64,000 bases of DNA from Zonotrichia leucophrys gambelii (GCF_028769735.1 NC_088173.1:23996038-24060037); one strand, 5' to 3'. Counted from the first letter of the stretch, positions 36,535-50,870 are shown. A program made the numbers and translations. Notes: generated by a model not told the origin, from the letters alone.

Positions 36535-37296
36535 CCCACACGGCCCCGCTCGGCCCGGCCCCCGGAACGCCCGCGCTCCGTGGCACCGCCGCCGCTCTCC
36601 AACACTGCCGCGGGAAGCAGGGGGCGCGGCAGGTGGAGCGCAGTCAGCGCGTACCGCCAGTCTCACAAGCGCTCCTTGTCCCGTAATACTTGCAGCGTGG
36701 GTAATGAGCACAGCTCAGGTCTTCAGAGGGAGTCAAGTGTCAGCTCTGGTTAAACCTCAGAGGGAGTTAAACCAGCTGTGATACTTCTGAGGACTTGAGA
36801 TGGTGTTCAGAGAGTCGGTAGGACCCGTCCCGAGGGCAGCATGACCCAAACTGAGCCAGAGAGAAGGGCAGCCAGTGTAACACACAATTAACATGCACGT
36901 CAGGGCCTTTGTGATGGTTACCGAGCTGCCTGCTAACGATGTGAATCAACTCACCCTGCCTTTGAAGAAACTGATTAGTTCTAATAGAGAAAAAAGTTCT
37001 AGTTGTTCATAAAAACCCCTTTTTAGTCTTTGCAGGTGAAGTTGAAGGGAGGCTTTGGAGAGCCAGAAATTGACAGAGAGCCCTTTTGCTTTTAACTTGG
37101 GAAAGCATTGCAGAATGTATACCTTTGAAATGAACAAAGCCTTTTCCATCAGAAGAAAATTCACAGCAGTTGGGCCTGTGAATGCTTCTGAGTTGGTGCA
37201 GAGCTTACATGAATTTGGGAAAAACCATTGCTTAAAGAGGAAACCTAGGGAGGACTGCAATGTGTTTCCTCAGTACAATTTGATGAAAAATTAGTC

Positions 37297-37347
37297 TGTC
37301 TTTATCTTCAGGTTGTCTTTATCTTCAATCTGTCTTTATCTTCGGGT
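37297..37347. repeat. 17-bp tandem repeat, three copies
   Basis: TGTCTTTATCTTC recurs at 37297, 37314 and 37331 with a constant 17-bp period. The last four bases of the unit vary. Confidence 0.9.
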
Positions 37348-37735
37348 GGCCTACTAAATTATTTTTTTTCTTTTCAAGTCAGGAGTCATTGGTGATATTT
37401 TGGGTCTGACAATAGCTGATTGGAACAAAAGACGTTTCCTTCTCTATATCATTTTTTCTCCTTTTTCCAAATTGTACTCAGAGCTCAAAAAGTACACAAT
37501 TTTTACAGCCCTAATACAATTTAATCTAAAAAACCTTGGGCAGGTTGAGCTTATGGAGTTTTTCATTTGGTATTCCAAGCCAGAAAGAAAATCCCATCAC
37601 TGCCCTTTCTTTTTCTTTCAACACGATGGAGGAAAAAAACCACCAAAAACCCAAACCCCAAAGAGACCCCAGAACGCCGTGCACCGCTGGCCCCAGGAAA
37701 GCCCAGGAGAAGAATAACCACATAATTTTAGGAGT

Positions 37736-37915
37736 CGGCGATGTCCCGGGGCGGTGCGGAGCGGTGCGTGCGGCAGCCCCGGCCCCGCCGCGGGCGTCCG
37801 TGGTGCTGAAAGGCGGCGGGGCCGCAGGGAGCGCTGCCGCAGCCCCACACCCGGCCCGGCTGGCGGACAGCGGCTGTTTGCTTCCGATTGGAGCGGGTGG
37901 AAGCCTCCCGAAGGG
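37736..37915. promoter_or_regulatory. Small second CpG island in DCHS2 intron 1
   Basis: About two dozen CpGs fall within 180 bp, separated from the exon 1 island by about 1 kb of AT-rich DNA. An inverted CCAAT box (ATTGG at 37887-37891) and GC-rich boxes are present. It could be an alternative promoter, an enhancer or an unrecognised first exon. No conserved reading frame is evident. Confidence 0.65.
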
Positions 37916-38725
37916 TTCCTGAGTGCTTCAAAGCGAATAACTTGTAATTGTGATTTTACTAATTTTTTTTTTAATGTTTTCGTGCGTTAATAGCGCAGAT
38001 TTTCTAGGGCTGCACCTGTCATGCACTGTGATGTCATGGGCGTGGATATCACTCACGGTGCACTGAATTTTGGAAGTGTCACCATGCCGCCATAATCCTG
38101 TTTAGAGAGTAGAAAGAAATAGTCATGTCTTGGTCATGATTGAACCAGGAGTAATAAAGCCAAACATGAATGAGAAGGAGGTATGAGAGACATGCAGGTG
38201 AGTATTCTATGGCCTGCCAGGAGAGGAAGCTGGTTCTACTTGCAGCTTAATCCAGGATCATTATAGTGATGTCCAAGTTTAATTCTACATTGTGTAGCGG
38301 GCTTAAACTTTAAACATGTCCACCTTCTACAATAATCCTTGTACCTTTTCCCCCAGGAAAGGAAATCTTCTGTTCAAAGATTGTGAGCATGAAGCAGGCA
38401 GCTTCATTTATGTTGCTCCAGGAGTTGGAGTGAGTGATGAGAATGTAAAAAATAGTTTTTGGTTTGGCCAAAGCTGTTTTTCAGGGTCTGTGGTATGAGT
38501 CAGCTCCAGGTGGGCTCATGAACTTCAGAGCTAGCATGAGAAGGAGGTAACCATGGTACTGTTTTTGCTGCTCCTGGAGAATAGGAAACAAACCAAGATA
38601 TTGGAGGAGGCTACTCATGTCACATCTGCCTCTACTCCACAGCCTGGGAGGTGGTGATAAACATTTGTTTTATATTTGAGTCACAATCATGATATCTGGA
38701 AGTCTTCTAAACCCTCTAGTCTTTT

Positions 38726-38743
38726 CCCTCTGCAAGCAGAGGG
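38726..38743. repeat. 8-bp inverted repeat, 2-nt spacer
   Basis: CCCTCTGC and GCAGAGGG flank AA. This is a short perfect palindrome, and arms of this length can occur by chance. Confidence 0.8.
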
Positions 38744-41700
38744 CATTACTGAAGCAGTCATGTTCATCAGTAACCTTTGTCTGGGGACCAGCTGGTGACA
38801 AACCATTGCCTCGTACACAGTTTGTCTAGAGCCTTCTGCCTTAGTGCTTTGCTGTGCCTCTACCCAGCCATTAAATAGCTGCACAACTTGTTCCCATATG
38901 TTCTTGACTGCATGTGGATAATGGGGGATTTCTTTCCTTCTGGGAAATCTTGAACTCCTACGGTGATCATTCAAGTTATCTCCATTTCCCCCCTACTCTC
39001 CACAGATGTAGCCCATAATGGGGGCTAGTCCTGTGAAATGGATCAACTTGCATGTAAGTCTGTATTAGTGGTTCCTCCTAGTCTTTAGGAATTCACCAAT
39101 TAGAAGAATTAACCATGTACTTAAAAGATATTTTTCAACCACTTCTGGAAGTACTGCTTTGTTCTGGGCATGTGTCTGGGCTTTTCCTTGTGAACAAAGG
39201 ACTCAGCCTTCCAGTGCAGATTGACCAGTAAGGGAGAATTTGAATCCTGACAAATAAATGGTATTTGTTGCCATTAATTAATATATTGCATATAAAATAT
39301 TGCATCCTCAGGTTAGGTAATGCAGGGGGAGATCAGAAATCTGAGCAGCCAAATGGGAGAATGTTAAATGAAGAAAAGGGAAAATCAGTGGGAAAATAGT
39401 GGGTTATCAGACTTTAGAAAGTAGAGCAGATGTATGCAGTGAAAGACCTAAGTAGAATTTTGAAGTCATTAACAGCATTTGTTTAACTTTGGCCTATTTT
39501 GATACTGAACTTCTGGTTTGTTACCAGTTGTTATAGACACACCTTTGTTAAAATTTAAGCATTACTGGTGGCATGCCTAAAAAAAAAGGTACAGGAAGGT
39601 AAAAGTGAACACAACCAGAAATAAATTGTAGATCAAGGCAATTTGCAGAAACTAAAAGGGAAGCAGCAGAAGCACTCTTTGTGACTTGTGATGTCTGCAG
39701 ACATTTTAGTAATGCTTTGATTTTTGCAGATGTGTCAACATCCTGGTTTCTTCATGTAGAGGTACTGCATGTTAGTTTTGGGTGGCCACTGGCCTTAATC
39801 AGTTATTATGATGATGTTTCAGCATAATAAGAATCTAATTTCCTAAAGATCTTCAACATGACCCAGAAATGGAATAAGATGGAGGAACGAATGAGAACTC
39901 ATTGGGTGCTCTCCTGTCTTTCTTTCTGTACCTTCTCAAAGACCAGTGTGATTACAAATGTCCATCGACTGTTGAGTGATGGTGGTGATTATGTCCTATT
40001 TCTGCACTCTTTGGTGTGATCTTGACAATTTTAGGTAGATTTAGCATCTGATGATGTGTAACTCTTTGATAACTGCACCTCTGTGGCCTAAGGGTAAGGG
40101 GGTGTGACAAAATGTCTCTCTTCTGAGCCATTTACTTATCCTGAATTAAGAAAAAAAGCTTTGTCATAGACCTGCCTTGATAACAGAGGTTAATTCTAGT
40201 TACAAATTTTATTTTCAAGCTTTTTTTGGTGATTGCAATGCTTCTCAATACTCATTGTTAAGGCTCTCTTTAGCACAATATGTCTCATAATTGTAGTACT
40301 GTATTGCCAGATTTGTCAGGATTTCCTGTCTTCTAGCTGAAGTAGAGTATTGAAAGGTAATATTTTTTCTTCCTCTTTCTGTTTCTGAGCAGGCTGCAAT
40401 ATTATCTGAATTAGGAGAAATCAGCACATCATGTTGGCATCAATTTGCCTGGTGTTTTTTACCTAGATGGGACGGAAACACCACATTCTCTTTCTTATCC
40501 TCTATGGACTCCTACATAAAAGAGTATTTCCCTTACTGGCTTCTGCAAAGCTTAACAGTTTGGTGATGATGACAGCTGTCAGTTCAACTCAAATTTTGAA
40601 CTTAATGAAGGTGTTTGTTTTGAGTTATATAGCATAGTACATTCTGTATGTGTTTGGGGCTTGTAGGTTAAACTTGCTTCCACTGCCAGAGTGTGCTGTA
40701 GCTTGTGGTGTATAAATGTGGGTTGGTCATTCTCTTACAGTGCACGTGCATTCTTATGAAAAGTCTAACAAGTTATGTACCTGTAATTGCATATTGAAGA
40801 GAATGTTGTCATGAATTAGTAACAGCCATGTCAGTAGCTTTTTAGTAAATTTATTTTCTTTTATGGTGTATTAGAAAATTCACGTTTATTGGCTTTAGAG
40901 TCATTGCTGAAAGAGCAGAGGAAGAGAAAAAACATATGTTATCTGGCAAATGATAGAGAATCACATGCATTCCAGTGTTATGAGAACTTGTACTTTTCTG
41001 ATCCATTAAGGAGGCTGTTTCAACTTACTGGGTAGTTTATTCCTTTTATTTAAAAATAATAGACTTTCTGATGCTGAGATTGTGGGAGGTTTGTAAATAC
41101 AATGACATCAAAGAAAGATTTTGTTTGAAGGTCTTAAAGCTAATCTAGGTATGCCAGGAATTGTGGAATAATAAATCAGTGAGACTTTAGAAAATACTGT
41201 TTAAAGGTATAATATATGTAAGAAGGATGCATGTGGTTTGAGGATTTTTAAGTGCTTAGTATATTTGAGAGTTGTTATTTGTACTTTCTTGAAATACACA
41301 TTTCCAAGAGCTACTTGCAGAAAGAGAGAATTCTAAAAAGACAGTATAACATGCATCTTTTCTAATTTTTCTCTGCCTTCTGCAAAATTAAAAGGAAAAC
41401 TAAGAGGACAAAAAGGAATGGAGGATTCATCCCTGCTCTGAGGGATGGAGACTTAGAGACCGTAATCTGTCATGGAGACACTAAGCAGGTAGCACCAGCA
41501 TTGGCTGCAGACCACATTTTTCTTCCTTTTCTTTCCCTGAATGGTGAAACAAGGAGCTAAAAGGGCAGTCCTTTCCCTCATGGTTTTGATTCTGGATCAT
41601 TTAAGCCCCACTGCAATTACCAAAAGCAGAAATGAAGCCAGCAAAGAAGGTTCATGCAAATTCTAAAGAGTTATGAAATCCAACCCATCCCTGTTAGAGG

Positions 41701-44700
41701 TAAGCCAGAAAGATGCTAAAGATGTCATGCCATGAATTCCTCTGCTTCTTGAGTTCTCCAGGTCCTATTTTCACTGTATTCAATTTAAAGTCAGCTGCAA
41801 AAAAGACAGATTTTTTTTGTTGACTTGAAATGCTACTGTGTTTTAAGACTAAAGAGAGACCAAACCCCAGACTAAACTACAGCAACAGCAAAGAAATTTG
41901 TCATCTAATCTGTAACTATAACACCAAACTATTTACTTGTTCATCCAATTTCTATTCTTATACTGAATCTGAAAGCAGTTAACATGTCATCATTTATCGG
42001 TTAGATATGTAATTTTGTAGCAATTATTTATTTCTGAATTCACAACAAGTATCTCTTTGCACTCCAGAAGCTGTTCAGTAGATTGTCAGTATTTTATCAT
42101 AGCTTTGGGGATATAAAATCGGTTTTTGTAGCTATGCACAGCTTTTTGTGATCTATTAATATGTAGCTTTAGGAAGTGTGTGTGGTCTGGGCTCAAAGAT
42201 AAATTGATGTTTCTTTGAATCTGTGCAGCAGTAGTAGATGGCCATGCTGAGTTGATTGCAGGAAGAAAGAAAAAAAAAAATCAACCCCCAAAATACATAA
42301 TTTTAATCATTAGGTAACTTCAGGTGAATTGGAACTCTCCAAATACTTTTGCTTAAGAATTCTCTTATGGTGGCCTTTTAGCATTTTAAAAATAGAAAAA
42401 CTGTTCCGTTTAATAATTAAAGCATTTGTAAGAATGAGACTCTGCTCCTTGATGCAATCCTTATCTGACATCGAATGGGTGCTTTGTAGATTTAAGAAGC
42501 TCTGATCCTGGGAAATTGGTATTGGAAGCCTTTCACTTTGCTTCTCTTAGTTTGTGGTTACTCTTAAATGTGGCAAGTGTTAAATTTTCAGTGTCTAACA
42601 CCTGCAAAAAAACAGTTCTCCAAAGGTAATTGCCCCCCATCTGTGTAATAAATCTACAGCTGTTTGCTACTTTAATCCATGATTTTGAGAACATATGAAA
42701 TATTGAAACATCAAAAACACATTGACATGGAAACATTTGGCTTTTATTTGAGAATTAAAAATTATGTTAAAGTTTAAGAACAAAAACTTTTAAAAAGTTT
42801 TGGCAGTAAATTACCTTTTTTTCCCAGTTCTCAGGAAAATCTTTTAATTGATGTCAGCAAACTGGGTCTGGAAAGAGGGAAGTTTTGAAAGTTTATGTAA
42901 GTCCAAAATTTTCTGCATATTTCAGTCTATAGCTGTGATAGAATGCGAGCATATGTAATATTCTTGTTGGAGAAATTAGATGTGTCCCTAACTATGGAAA
43001 AGGAGTAATGATATTAAAAAGTCTTAATCATAGACTTTATATTGCAGAGAGCTGTGTATTAAAATATTAGCTAATAGCCTACTCAGAGCACCCGTGGCAA
43101 AGACAGAGTTCTTGAATACCTTTGGCTGTTAAATTTTTAGATTTTTATGCAGCGTAATGAATAACATTTCTGTTAAGTGTCCAGCAAGAGTTCATTTATA
43201 GCCACTGACCTTCTGGAGTAATGGTCCTGAACTACTTTTTTAGATGGAAGTCATCCCAATTCAGAAATGAATGGATTTTGCTAGCGTTCACTTTTATACA
43301 CAGAATTGGCATCAGCAGTTGTCTTATAGTACACTAGAGCAAATTATTAAAAATCTGTAAATGGATGGATATGGTTGGTTCTGTCAATTTATCAAATATT
43401 AATGGCATTTTATCATCCTCACAGATTTTCATGAATTGCTGGGTGAGCAGAATGCTCAGTCTTTCCTGGAAGGCTTTAAAGCATTGGGAAACAGATGAGT
43501 TAGGAATCCCTAAATTCCACCTTACTATGCAAGCAGATTGCCATGCAGCAGGATGAGCCTTTTAATTTTACTTCATGGCTCATTACATTCCTGAAAACAA
43601 ACTTCTAGTTGCATGCTGAAAAAAAAATGGATTTCCAGAGTCTGCATTTTTCTTTTAAATTTGTCTGAGCAATCCGTACTCCACATTGAGTGTCAAACTA
43701 TTGTGAACACTTCTGTAATGAGGAATGGGGCTCTCTGTCCAGCTGATTGTTCAAATCCTGCTGCAGGCGTGAACAGCATGGAAGCAGAGATATCAGCTAA
43801 CAAAACTCTTGGGGTAAAATATCACTCAGCTCATTTGGGGCAGGTATTATATGCAGCAGTCATTGTATGTATTGTATCAGACCAATAAATTTTCCATCTA
43901 GCCCCATATCCTTCTTGTTTTAGAAGCTAAAAGCATACACCCTGAATGAGTGCAAGAGCAGGGCAAACGTGACATTTTCCCTCATGGATTCTTGGTGTTT
44001 GACCATTTTCAGTCTCAGGACATCCCAGGCTAGGTAGTTTGTGCACATTTGTAACCCTGAATGGATTTTTTTCATTTTAATTTTAATGAAATTACCTAGC
44101 CCTCACGTCAGCATTTCCCAAGTATCATTTGACCTTAACATGTTGTGGTGGTGGATGTGTCAATCAGCTGCCTACTCCAGGAGAAAGCACCTTTTGCTCT
44201 CAACCTAGAGACAAAGAGGATGTTGGTCCAACTCCTTTTGATTTCACATCTGCTGTATCACCTCTCCATTCATTTCCAGTACTCCTTCATGTTAGCTGAA
44301 AAAAATAAAAAGCATTTGGCCAGCAGCTACTCTTTAACACCAAATGCTGAAACGTGCCACTGGTGAAAATATAAAATTAAGTGCTGTTTATAAAGGAAAT
44401 GTAGCAGAAGAAAGTTCACACGTTACAGAATTAATAGAAGATAGTGCCTTGCTCAATCTATGAGAAAAGCATACTAATCTGTGTAAAAAGGCACTTCTTT
44501 CAGGAGGAGTAATGGATTTTTAAAATGATGCTCATAAATCACAGTTCATTCAATCAGTTCTAAGCTCTTTGAGACAAGTATATAAGAAGCTGTACAAAAT
44601 CATTAATTTCATTGGCACTTAGGTGAAATAATTCTTCTCAGAATATTGAATTGCAAGGGATTTCTGTCATGCCTGAAGAGTGGTGGTATATTTAGCATTG

Positions 44701-45201
44701 CAACAGAAGATGTGCAGCAACTTCTCCCCTCTTTGTACTGAGCTACTCTCCTACATAAACTTGTGTATATAATTTTATATTATATCTAAATAATCTGCAG
44801 GTGATTAAATAGCTGTATTCTTTCTGACACGTGGTTGGCCAAATGTAGTAACTGTAAGGATTTACAGGAACTATTAGTGCACTCTAATGCAGAAGGGATC
44901 TTTGTAAGGACCTGTGTGCTGGCTGGATATGCTCGGATATAAAATCTCTGCTGACTCCTCTGAATACTTGTTAAGTGTTTTTAGGGTGGAGGCAGGAAAT
45001 ATGTACCCAAGTAGGTGGGTTACTGGTTGTGTTGTGTATGGAGTCAAATCATATTCCTCAGTTAATCCTATTTAAATGAAATAGGATAAAGAAAGTTTTA
45101 ACTGGGCTTTCTTTAAGTGGGTGGACTTGACAGTACAACCTAAGCTTCATTGTAGCATCTGACAGGGAGAGTTAGGAGAACATTGTTTTAAGGGACGGAC
45201 A

Positions 45202-45278
45202 ATTGATAACTTGGGTTACTCTGGATGGGTCAAATCCAACCCCATTGATAACTTGGATTACTCTGGATGGGTCAAATC
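45202..45278. repeat. 42-bp tandem duplication
   Basis: ATTGATAACTTGGGTTACTC begins copy 1 at 45202. Copy 2 begins at 45244 with one substitution (GGG to GGA). The match runs to CAAATC, and copy 2 is partial (35 bp). Confidence 0.9.
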
Positions 45279-48200
45279 TATGGACTTTGAAATGCTTTGA
45301 AGTGCTTTGTTTAGAAGTGGGTTTTCATTCTATTACTGAAAGTATGTTAGAGATGCAGCTCTACGTTCTCTCTCTTCCTGTTCTCAGAACTAAATGAAAA
45401 CAAGCATTACATTTATGCCAGACTTTACTAGTTCCATTTCCTGGGGAAATGATTTAAAATAAAAAATCAGGGTAGTTGTGCCTATGTAGTTATGCTCACA
45501 GGCTGCACTGCTTTCAGCATAAACTGTTGCAGTACTAACATTATTGGCTGTAATAAAAGCAAATGTACTAACTTCCAGCCCTGACAGATGTCTCAATCTC
45601 CTGCACTGACCTTGTGTAAAGTGTTTATGTCTCCCCTTCCCCCTCCTTGTCCCCAGCTACTTCCTTCATGCAGCGAATTAGGTTGTCATGCCTTTGTCTG
45701 CTCCACTTCCACTGACTTGTGCCTACATCTGGTACTGGGAAAAGGGCACCAGGAAGGGCAGTTTTTAGCTCATGTCTGGCTAAACAGATGTGAGACAAAC
45801 AACTTGTGTATGCTCTTTTTTCAACAGTTATAAACAAACACATATGGTTTAATGCAGTGTCCAAGGAACTGGATGTATCTTACCAATCAAAGAAACTGTG
45901 GAGATGACTGCATTCTGCTTCTGGTGCATTACCTTCTACATGACCTTTTGTTTTCAGTTACATAAACCCCCAATTAATAAAATTTTATCCTACACGTTCA
46001 GTTTACCCTGCTTTGAATTTTGAGCTCGTGTCCAGACATACCAGAGTAATGATTTACAAAAGTCTTTTCTTCCATGTGTCCTTCTGTATTGTGGCATTAA
46101 TATTAAACCTGTTATTTGCATGCAACTGTTTTCTCATAGGCTGTCACAGATATATTGATAGCTTCATCTCTGCTTCTTTACACCAGTAAGGTCACATATT
46201 AAACACTGCATAGATACATAGACACCTAATTATTTTTACTTAAGGTTATTTCATTAATCATTGGATAGGCTATTGCATTTTTATTAATTAGGTAATTTTA
46301 TAGATACATTTCAGTTTGGTACTTTGATCACTAAGATGCTTAATTGACATTTCTGTAGGATTAATGTGTGTTTACATGGACATGGACTCAATAAAGCATG
46401 TCTGTTATTTTCTTCTGAAAAGATTGTCTTAAGATGCTCCCAAATGGAAGAGAATAATCTCTAGGACAGAGGGATTATCCTTCTGTTAATATTTAAGCCA
46501 TGCATGGTAGCATAAGTGCATGTGGTATAGATAGGGTTTTTGGTGTACCACTGGAAAATACATTCATCTACATACATGTATCAATCAGAGTTTAGACTTT
46601 AGAATTTGCAGTTACATTCAGGGGAAGGGAAGCAGTGACCTTAAAGCACCAACTCAGCACTTGCTCAGTATAGTACACAAAACACTTAAAACCTGTTTTA
46701 TGTACTGTACTGCTGCTGCTGCTCATGAAGACATGCAAGAGAACCTGATTTACAGCATTTTGAGAAAATAAATCACTTTGGATGTTTTTGAGCATACTGT
46801 GCTTACACTTGTGGTTATTCCTGTGAAGATCTGGGGTAGCTGTTCAGCGCCAGTAGTACCAAGGGTCACTTGGTGTTTGGAGCCCCATCAGGATCTAGTC
46901 TCCAGCTCATGGTGCAAAAGAAGGATGGGGCAAAAATTACTCGAATTGAACATTGTCTATTGAATCAGACCACAAGGGTTGGTAATGATGGGTTTTAAAA
47001 TAGACAAAACCTGATGTTTCCTGCCTCTGCCTTGTGCTTGTGTAGGTCTATAGTAAGACTATACAACAACATCACTCCAGCTGGTGGCTGGACAAGTTGA
47101 GAGACAGTGGGGAGAACTGGGAGCATCTTTTCAAAAAACTTCAGTTGTTCAAACATACAGGGAGCTCAGGAACATATTCTGCAATGAAATCAGCCACAGC
47201 TTGTCCTTTGGGGGGATTTTCAGGTTTTCTGCATTTTTAAAATCCCAGTTAGTTTAATGTGTGTCTGTGGGTTTCTGAGAGGAAGAGAATGCTGTGTGCA
47301 TGCCCTGTAGGAGCAAGGGGATGAAACAAACTAATACTAAACAAACTAAATATGACCTGCTTTCCCAGAGCCCAGAACCCCTTCTTAATGTAACACATTT
47401 CAAAGCAATGTGTTACTGTGTCTAGTAATAGCAGAATAATTATTTTCCCCAAAAGATTACATTGAAAATGAAGTCACAAGTTAGAAAATTCTTTCTCCTT
47501 TAGTTTTAGATTTGTGTAACTTTTAAAGGATCTAAGAGAGAGCATTTCATTCTGGTTTTCAAAAGAAAGAAGAATGGCAACCCCCCATGTATTTGGCTCT
47601 TGTTTGTTTGTTTGCTCTCTTTTGCTACTATGAAAGGAAAATTCCATATCCTGGAATTTGTTTCTTTTCCTTTTTTAGCTGTCTTTGAAGTTGGTGTCTT
47701 TAGCAATAATTTTGGCAGGGGTATAGCTTTATAATGATTTTGCTATGATACCAGACTGCTTTTGTGTTCACTTTCCATTGATAAAAAACAAACCCTAGGT
47801 CTCTTAGGTTTGTAATATTCAATTAAAGAAGTAATGTTTACATTTTCTCAAAACTAATCAAAATTTTGGTTGGGTTTTTAAAATTTTATTTTAATACTCA
47901 CTTGTGCCTGTATCTGAGGATGGGGGAAAGACCTGACAGTTGAAACAGACTTTTTGGAAGGCTAACTGCTTTTAATTTTCAGAAATGTTTGTCTGAAAGG
48001 AAGACTCTAGCCAGTATTTGGGAGTTAGACTAGACCATGTGTTAAATTTCCAGAACACTGTGGTTGTGGGACACAAGTTATCCCTCGGTTTCTAAACGTT
48101 GTTGAAATGCCATGTTCAGAAATCGCCAGGAAGCACAAATGTTTTCTATGTCTATTACATCTTATTGGAGGCCATTTATCGTGCACTCTTTGAGATTTTG

Positions 48201-49702
48201 ATTTCATGCTGTGCCATCATTCTTGCTAATTGCTTCTAATGGAAACCATGTTTCAGGCCTATGAGCATGCACTAATCATGGTAATTTTTCCTTGAAAGTA
48301 TGGATGAAAATTAGAAACATTGGTAGGGATTATCAGGTGCAAATCTCAGTACCCACCATCCCCAGAGGCTCCCAGTGACTAAACCCTCCCCTGGCCTACC
48401 CCACATTTCTGGGAAACATACCAGAACTGCTGTGCCTTCTGAAATACATGGTCAGGCAGGTGTTTTCATCAGATCACTGGCTCTAGTCAGACCACTGGAC
48501 CTTGTGGATATTCTCAGTTCAGCTGAAGAAAGAACAGAGATGATTTGTCCCCAGGCTGAGCCTGGAGATTTTAGAGGAAAATAATTAAAACAATTATTAT
48601 CTCTCTTTCTGTAACAATTGTTTATAGATATGGTTCTCCCCAGTCTGCTATTCATAGCTCACCAACAGAGTGAGATGTTTCTACTTTGAGACCAATTCAG
48701 TATCACCTTAGCGAGTCACATTATAAAAGACCCGCTGCTTTCATTAAATGCCTTTCCCTTCTGATCCACCTGAAGACTGGAGTCTTTCTTTCCATCCCGG
48801 ACTCAACAGCATCAGGACCTCTCTGCTCCAACATCTATATTCAGCGTTTTTTAAGTGGACAAGTTATTTGCAGAGGAAGGTTAGTACTTAAGGGGTAACA
48901 TCTCACCTAAATCAGTTTGCATTTATCTTTTTTTAGGCTGGATCTCTTTAACTTATAGTCATCCATGTTTGGGGTTATTTTCTTCAGTTTTCAATGAATA
49001 AATTCCCAGGTCACAGCAAGAGATATTAGTTTGTTTGTTGGTATGTAATTTCATATATTGTCATTCTATATTTATTACTTCAGTCTTCTTGTTCTTCTGT
49101 ATAAAGATCCTCTTGATCTCCTACACTGATAGTGCTTTCTAGTTTCAGGAATTAGTGAATGTTAATCGAGTTGCTTATGTTCTGTTTTGTTTTTCTGGTT
49201 AATTAATAGATTTAACAAGCTGGTTATCAATACAACATATTTGTTAATTCCCTTTTTCGAGACAACTTGTTTTGGTTCCTTCTTTACCTAATTTTATAAA
49301 ATATAACTCTTTGACTAAAAGTTGTGCTATCTCTACTAAGTAGTATGTAAAGAAATGTGATTTCTATTGGTTGCTTTATTAAATACAGATCAGCTTTCTT
49401 CTGTGCCTAGAGAAAATCTGTTATTGGAAAGATACTGAAGTACTTGACAAATGTTTTGTCTTCCTTTCTGTCTTTATTCCTTGAAAGTTGTTCTAATAGT
49501 CTAAGTCAGGCTGATAGGATTGTAGTTGCCACATTCAGTTTTTCTCCTTTTCTAGTAGTCCCTCCATTTGATTTTTTTTTTAGAGAGATTGTTTTGTTAA
49601 GATCTAGAATGGTTACGGCTGCAGGCTTGCAGTTTGATTTGTCTGTTTTATAATAATTCTATATTGGGTCCTCCCACTTGGAATGCAGTTTGAATTTTAT
49701 TT

Positions 49703-49786
49703 GTGAGGACCTGTTGTGTCCTCACTGTAGTTATGCTGGCCACAGTCACTGCTGATAGCAGAAGTGGGGAAGGTACTCCTTCCCCA
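49703..49786. repeat. Two adjacent short inverted repeats
   Basis: GTGAGGAC/GTCCTCAC (49703-49710 and 49718-49725) and TGGGGAAGG/CCTTCCCCA (49765-49773 and 49778-49786) are perfect 8- and 9-bp stems 40 bp apart, with 7- and 4-nt loops. Confidence 0.8.
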
Positions 49787-50870
49787 ATGGCCAATTAAAA
49801 TGGCCAGTTTTAACAGCATGCTCTCATTTCATCTTGAGACACACATTTCTCTTCATTTTCTTCTGTCCAGAAATACCTATGTTTTTTAATATAAAAAATA
49901 TCACTTCAGTGATTAATTGAAGTGCTAGGCTTTTCTCATACCTCATACATTTCTCAAACCCTCCAGGATTTTTTGGTCTGTGTTAACTGCTCATTTGAGC
50001 ATTATGTATTTATCACATAAACTTTGAGATACAGGCTAACTGTTGTTCATTCCTCCATTTAATTTAAACTTAAGTGGTAATTATATGGTCTGAAACATTC
50101 AAGTCCAATGGCTTGGCTGTTTTCATTGGCTTATGAGTCTCTGAGAAGTCAAAGCTTCTTATAAAGAAATGATTCCTGGTGATATTCTTTCTCCAAGAGC
50201 ATGGTAATTCTCTCTGTATATCTTCAAGTCTAGTCCTGGGGCCAAGGAGACCTAGAGCAGATACTCAGCTTTATTCCATGTGATGCTGAGGGAAAGAATC
50301 CACCAAACAGCAGAATATCCTCTGAAGCATTAGCTCAACACTTTGCAGCTGTTAAAATCTCATCTTCTTGCTCTGAGGACTAACCATCTATGTTTCTCTT
50401 GGCTCATGGACTTGCACATGAATTCATTCCATTTTTTTTTCTTTTTAATAACATACAGGTTAACTGGGGTTGCCGGTGGAGTTCCTTCTCTGGTGGGACA
50501 TTTCACTGGCTTATGTGTTAGGGATTTATTTCATTAGGCCATTCATTCTTTGAGCCCCTGGAATCTGAACCTCTGTGGGGTCTCTAAGCACCTTCTGAAG
50601 ATATCATAAATCTTTCATGTGACTATTGGGATTCAGCCCAGCTCCTCTTGGCTTCTGCACTTTCCGGCTTTTCTTCATAACAAAGCTTTTCTGACATTTT
50701 GTTCCCACGTGAACTTATGTGTCTCCAGCTAAATAAGACCACCTTCTTTCTGCTCTCTGAAAATGTCTGAGATTGCCCCCTCTGTAGGCTTTTCTTTCAA
50801 AGCTTTTTAAGCTTATGTTTTATCTGCTCAGTGAATATTTCTTGCTTGGGTGTTCTCTGCTCTCTCCACT

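Larger units (their letters stand above)
34380..36660. promoter_or_regulatory. DCHS2: CpG island over DCHS2 promoter and exon 1
   Basis: Dense CpG and very high GC begin abruptly near 34380 and fade by about 36660, against CpG-poor flanks. The island covers the presumed TATA-less promoter, the 5' UTR and the whole first coding exon. The transcription start cannot be placed from sequence alone. Confidence 0.88.

Noticed and set aside
34351..36711. A 786-codon open frame on the minus strand across DCHS2 exon 1
   Set aside because: It is the antisense of a very GC-rich coding exon, where stop codons are rare. The translation is Ala/Arg/Gly-rich low complexity without domains, while the plus strand shows clear cadherin repeats.
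36529..36753. DCHS2 frame continuing past the donor to a stop at 36753
   Set aside because: Cadherin homology ends exactly at a strong GTGAGC donor, and the continuation is Pro/Arg/Ser-rich intronic sequence.
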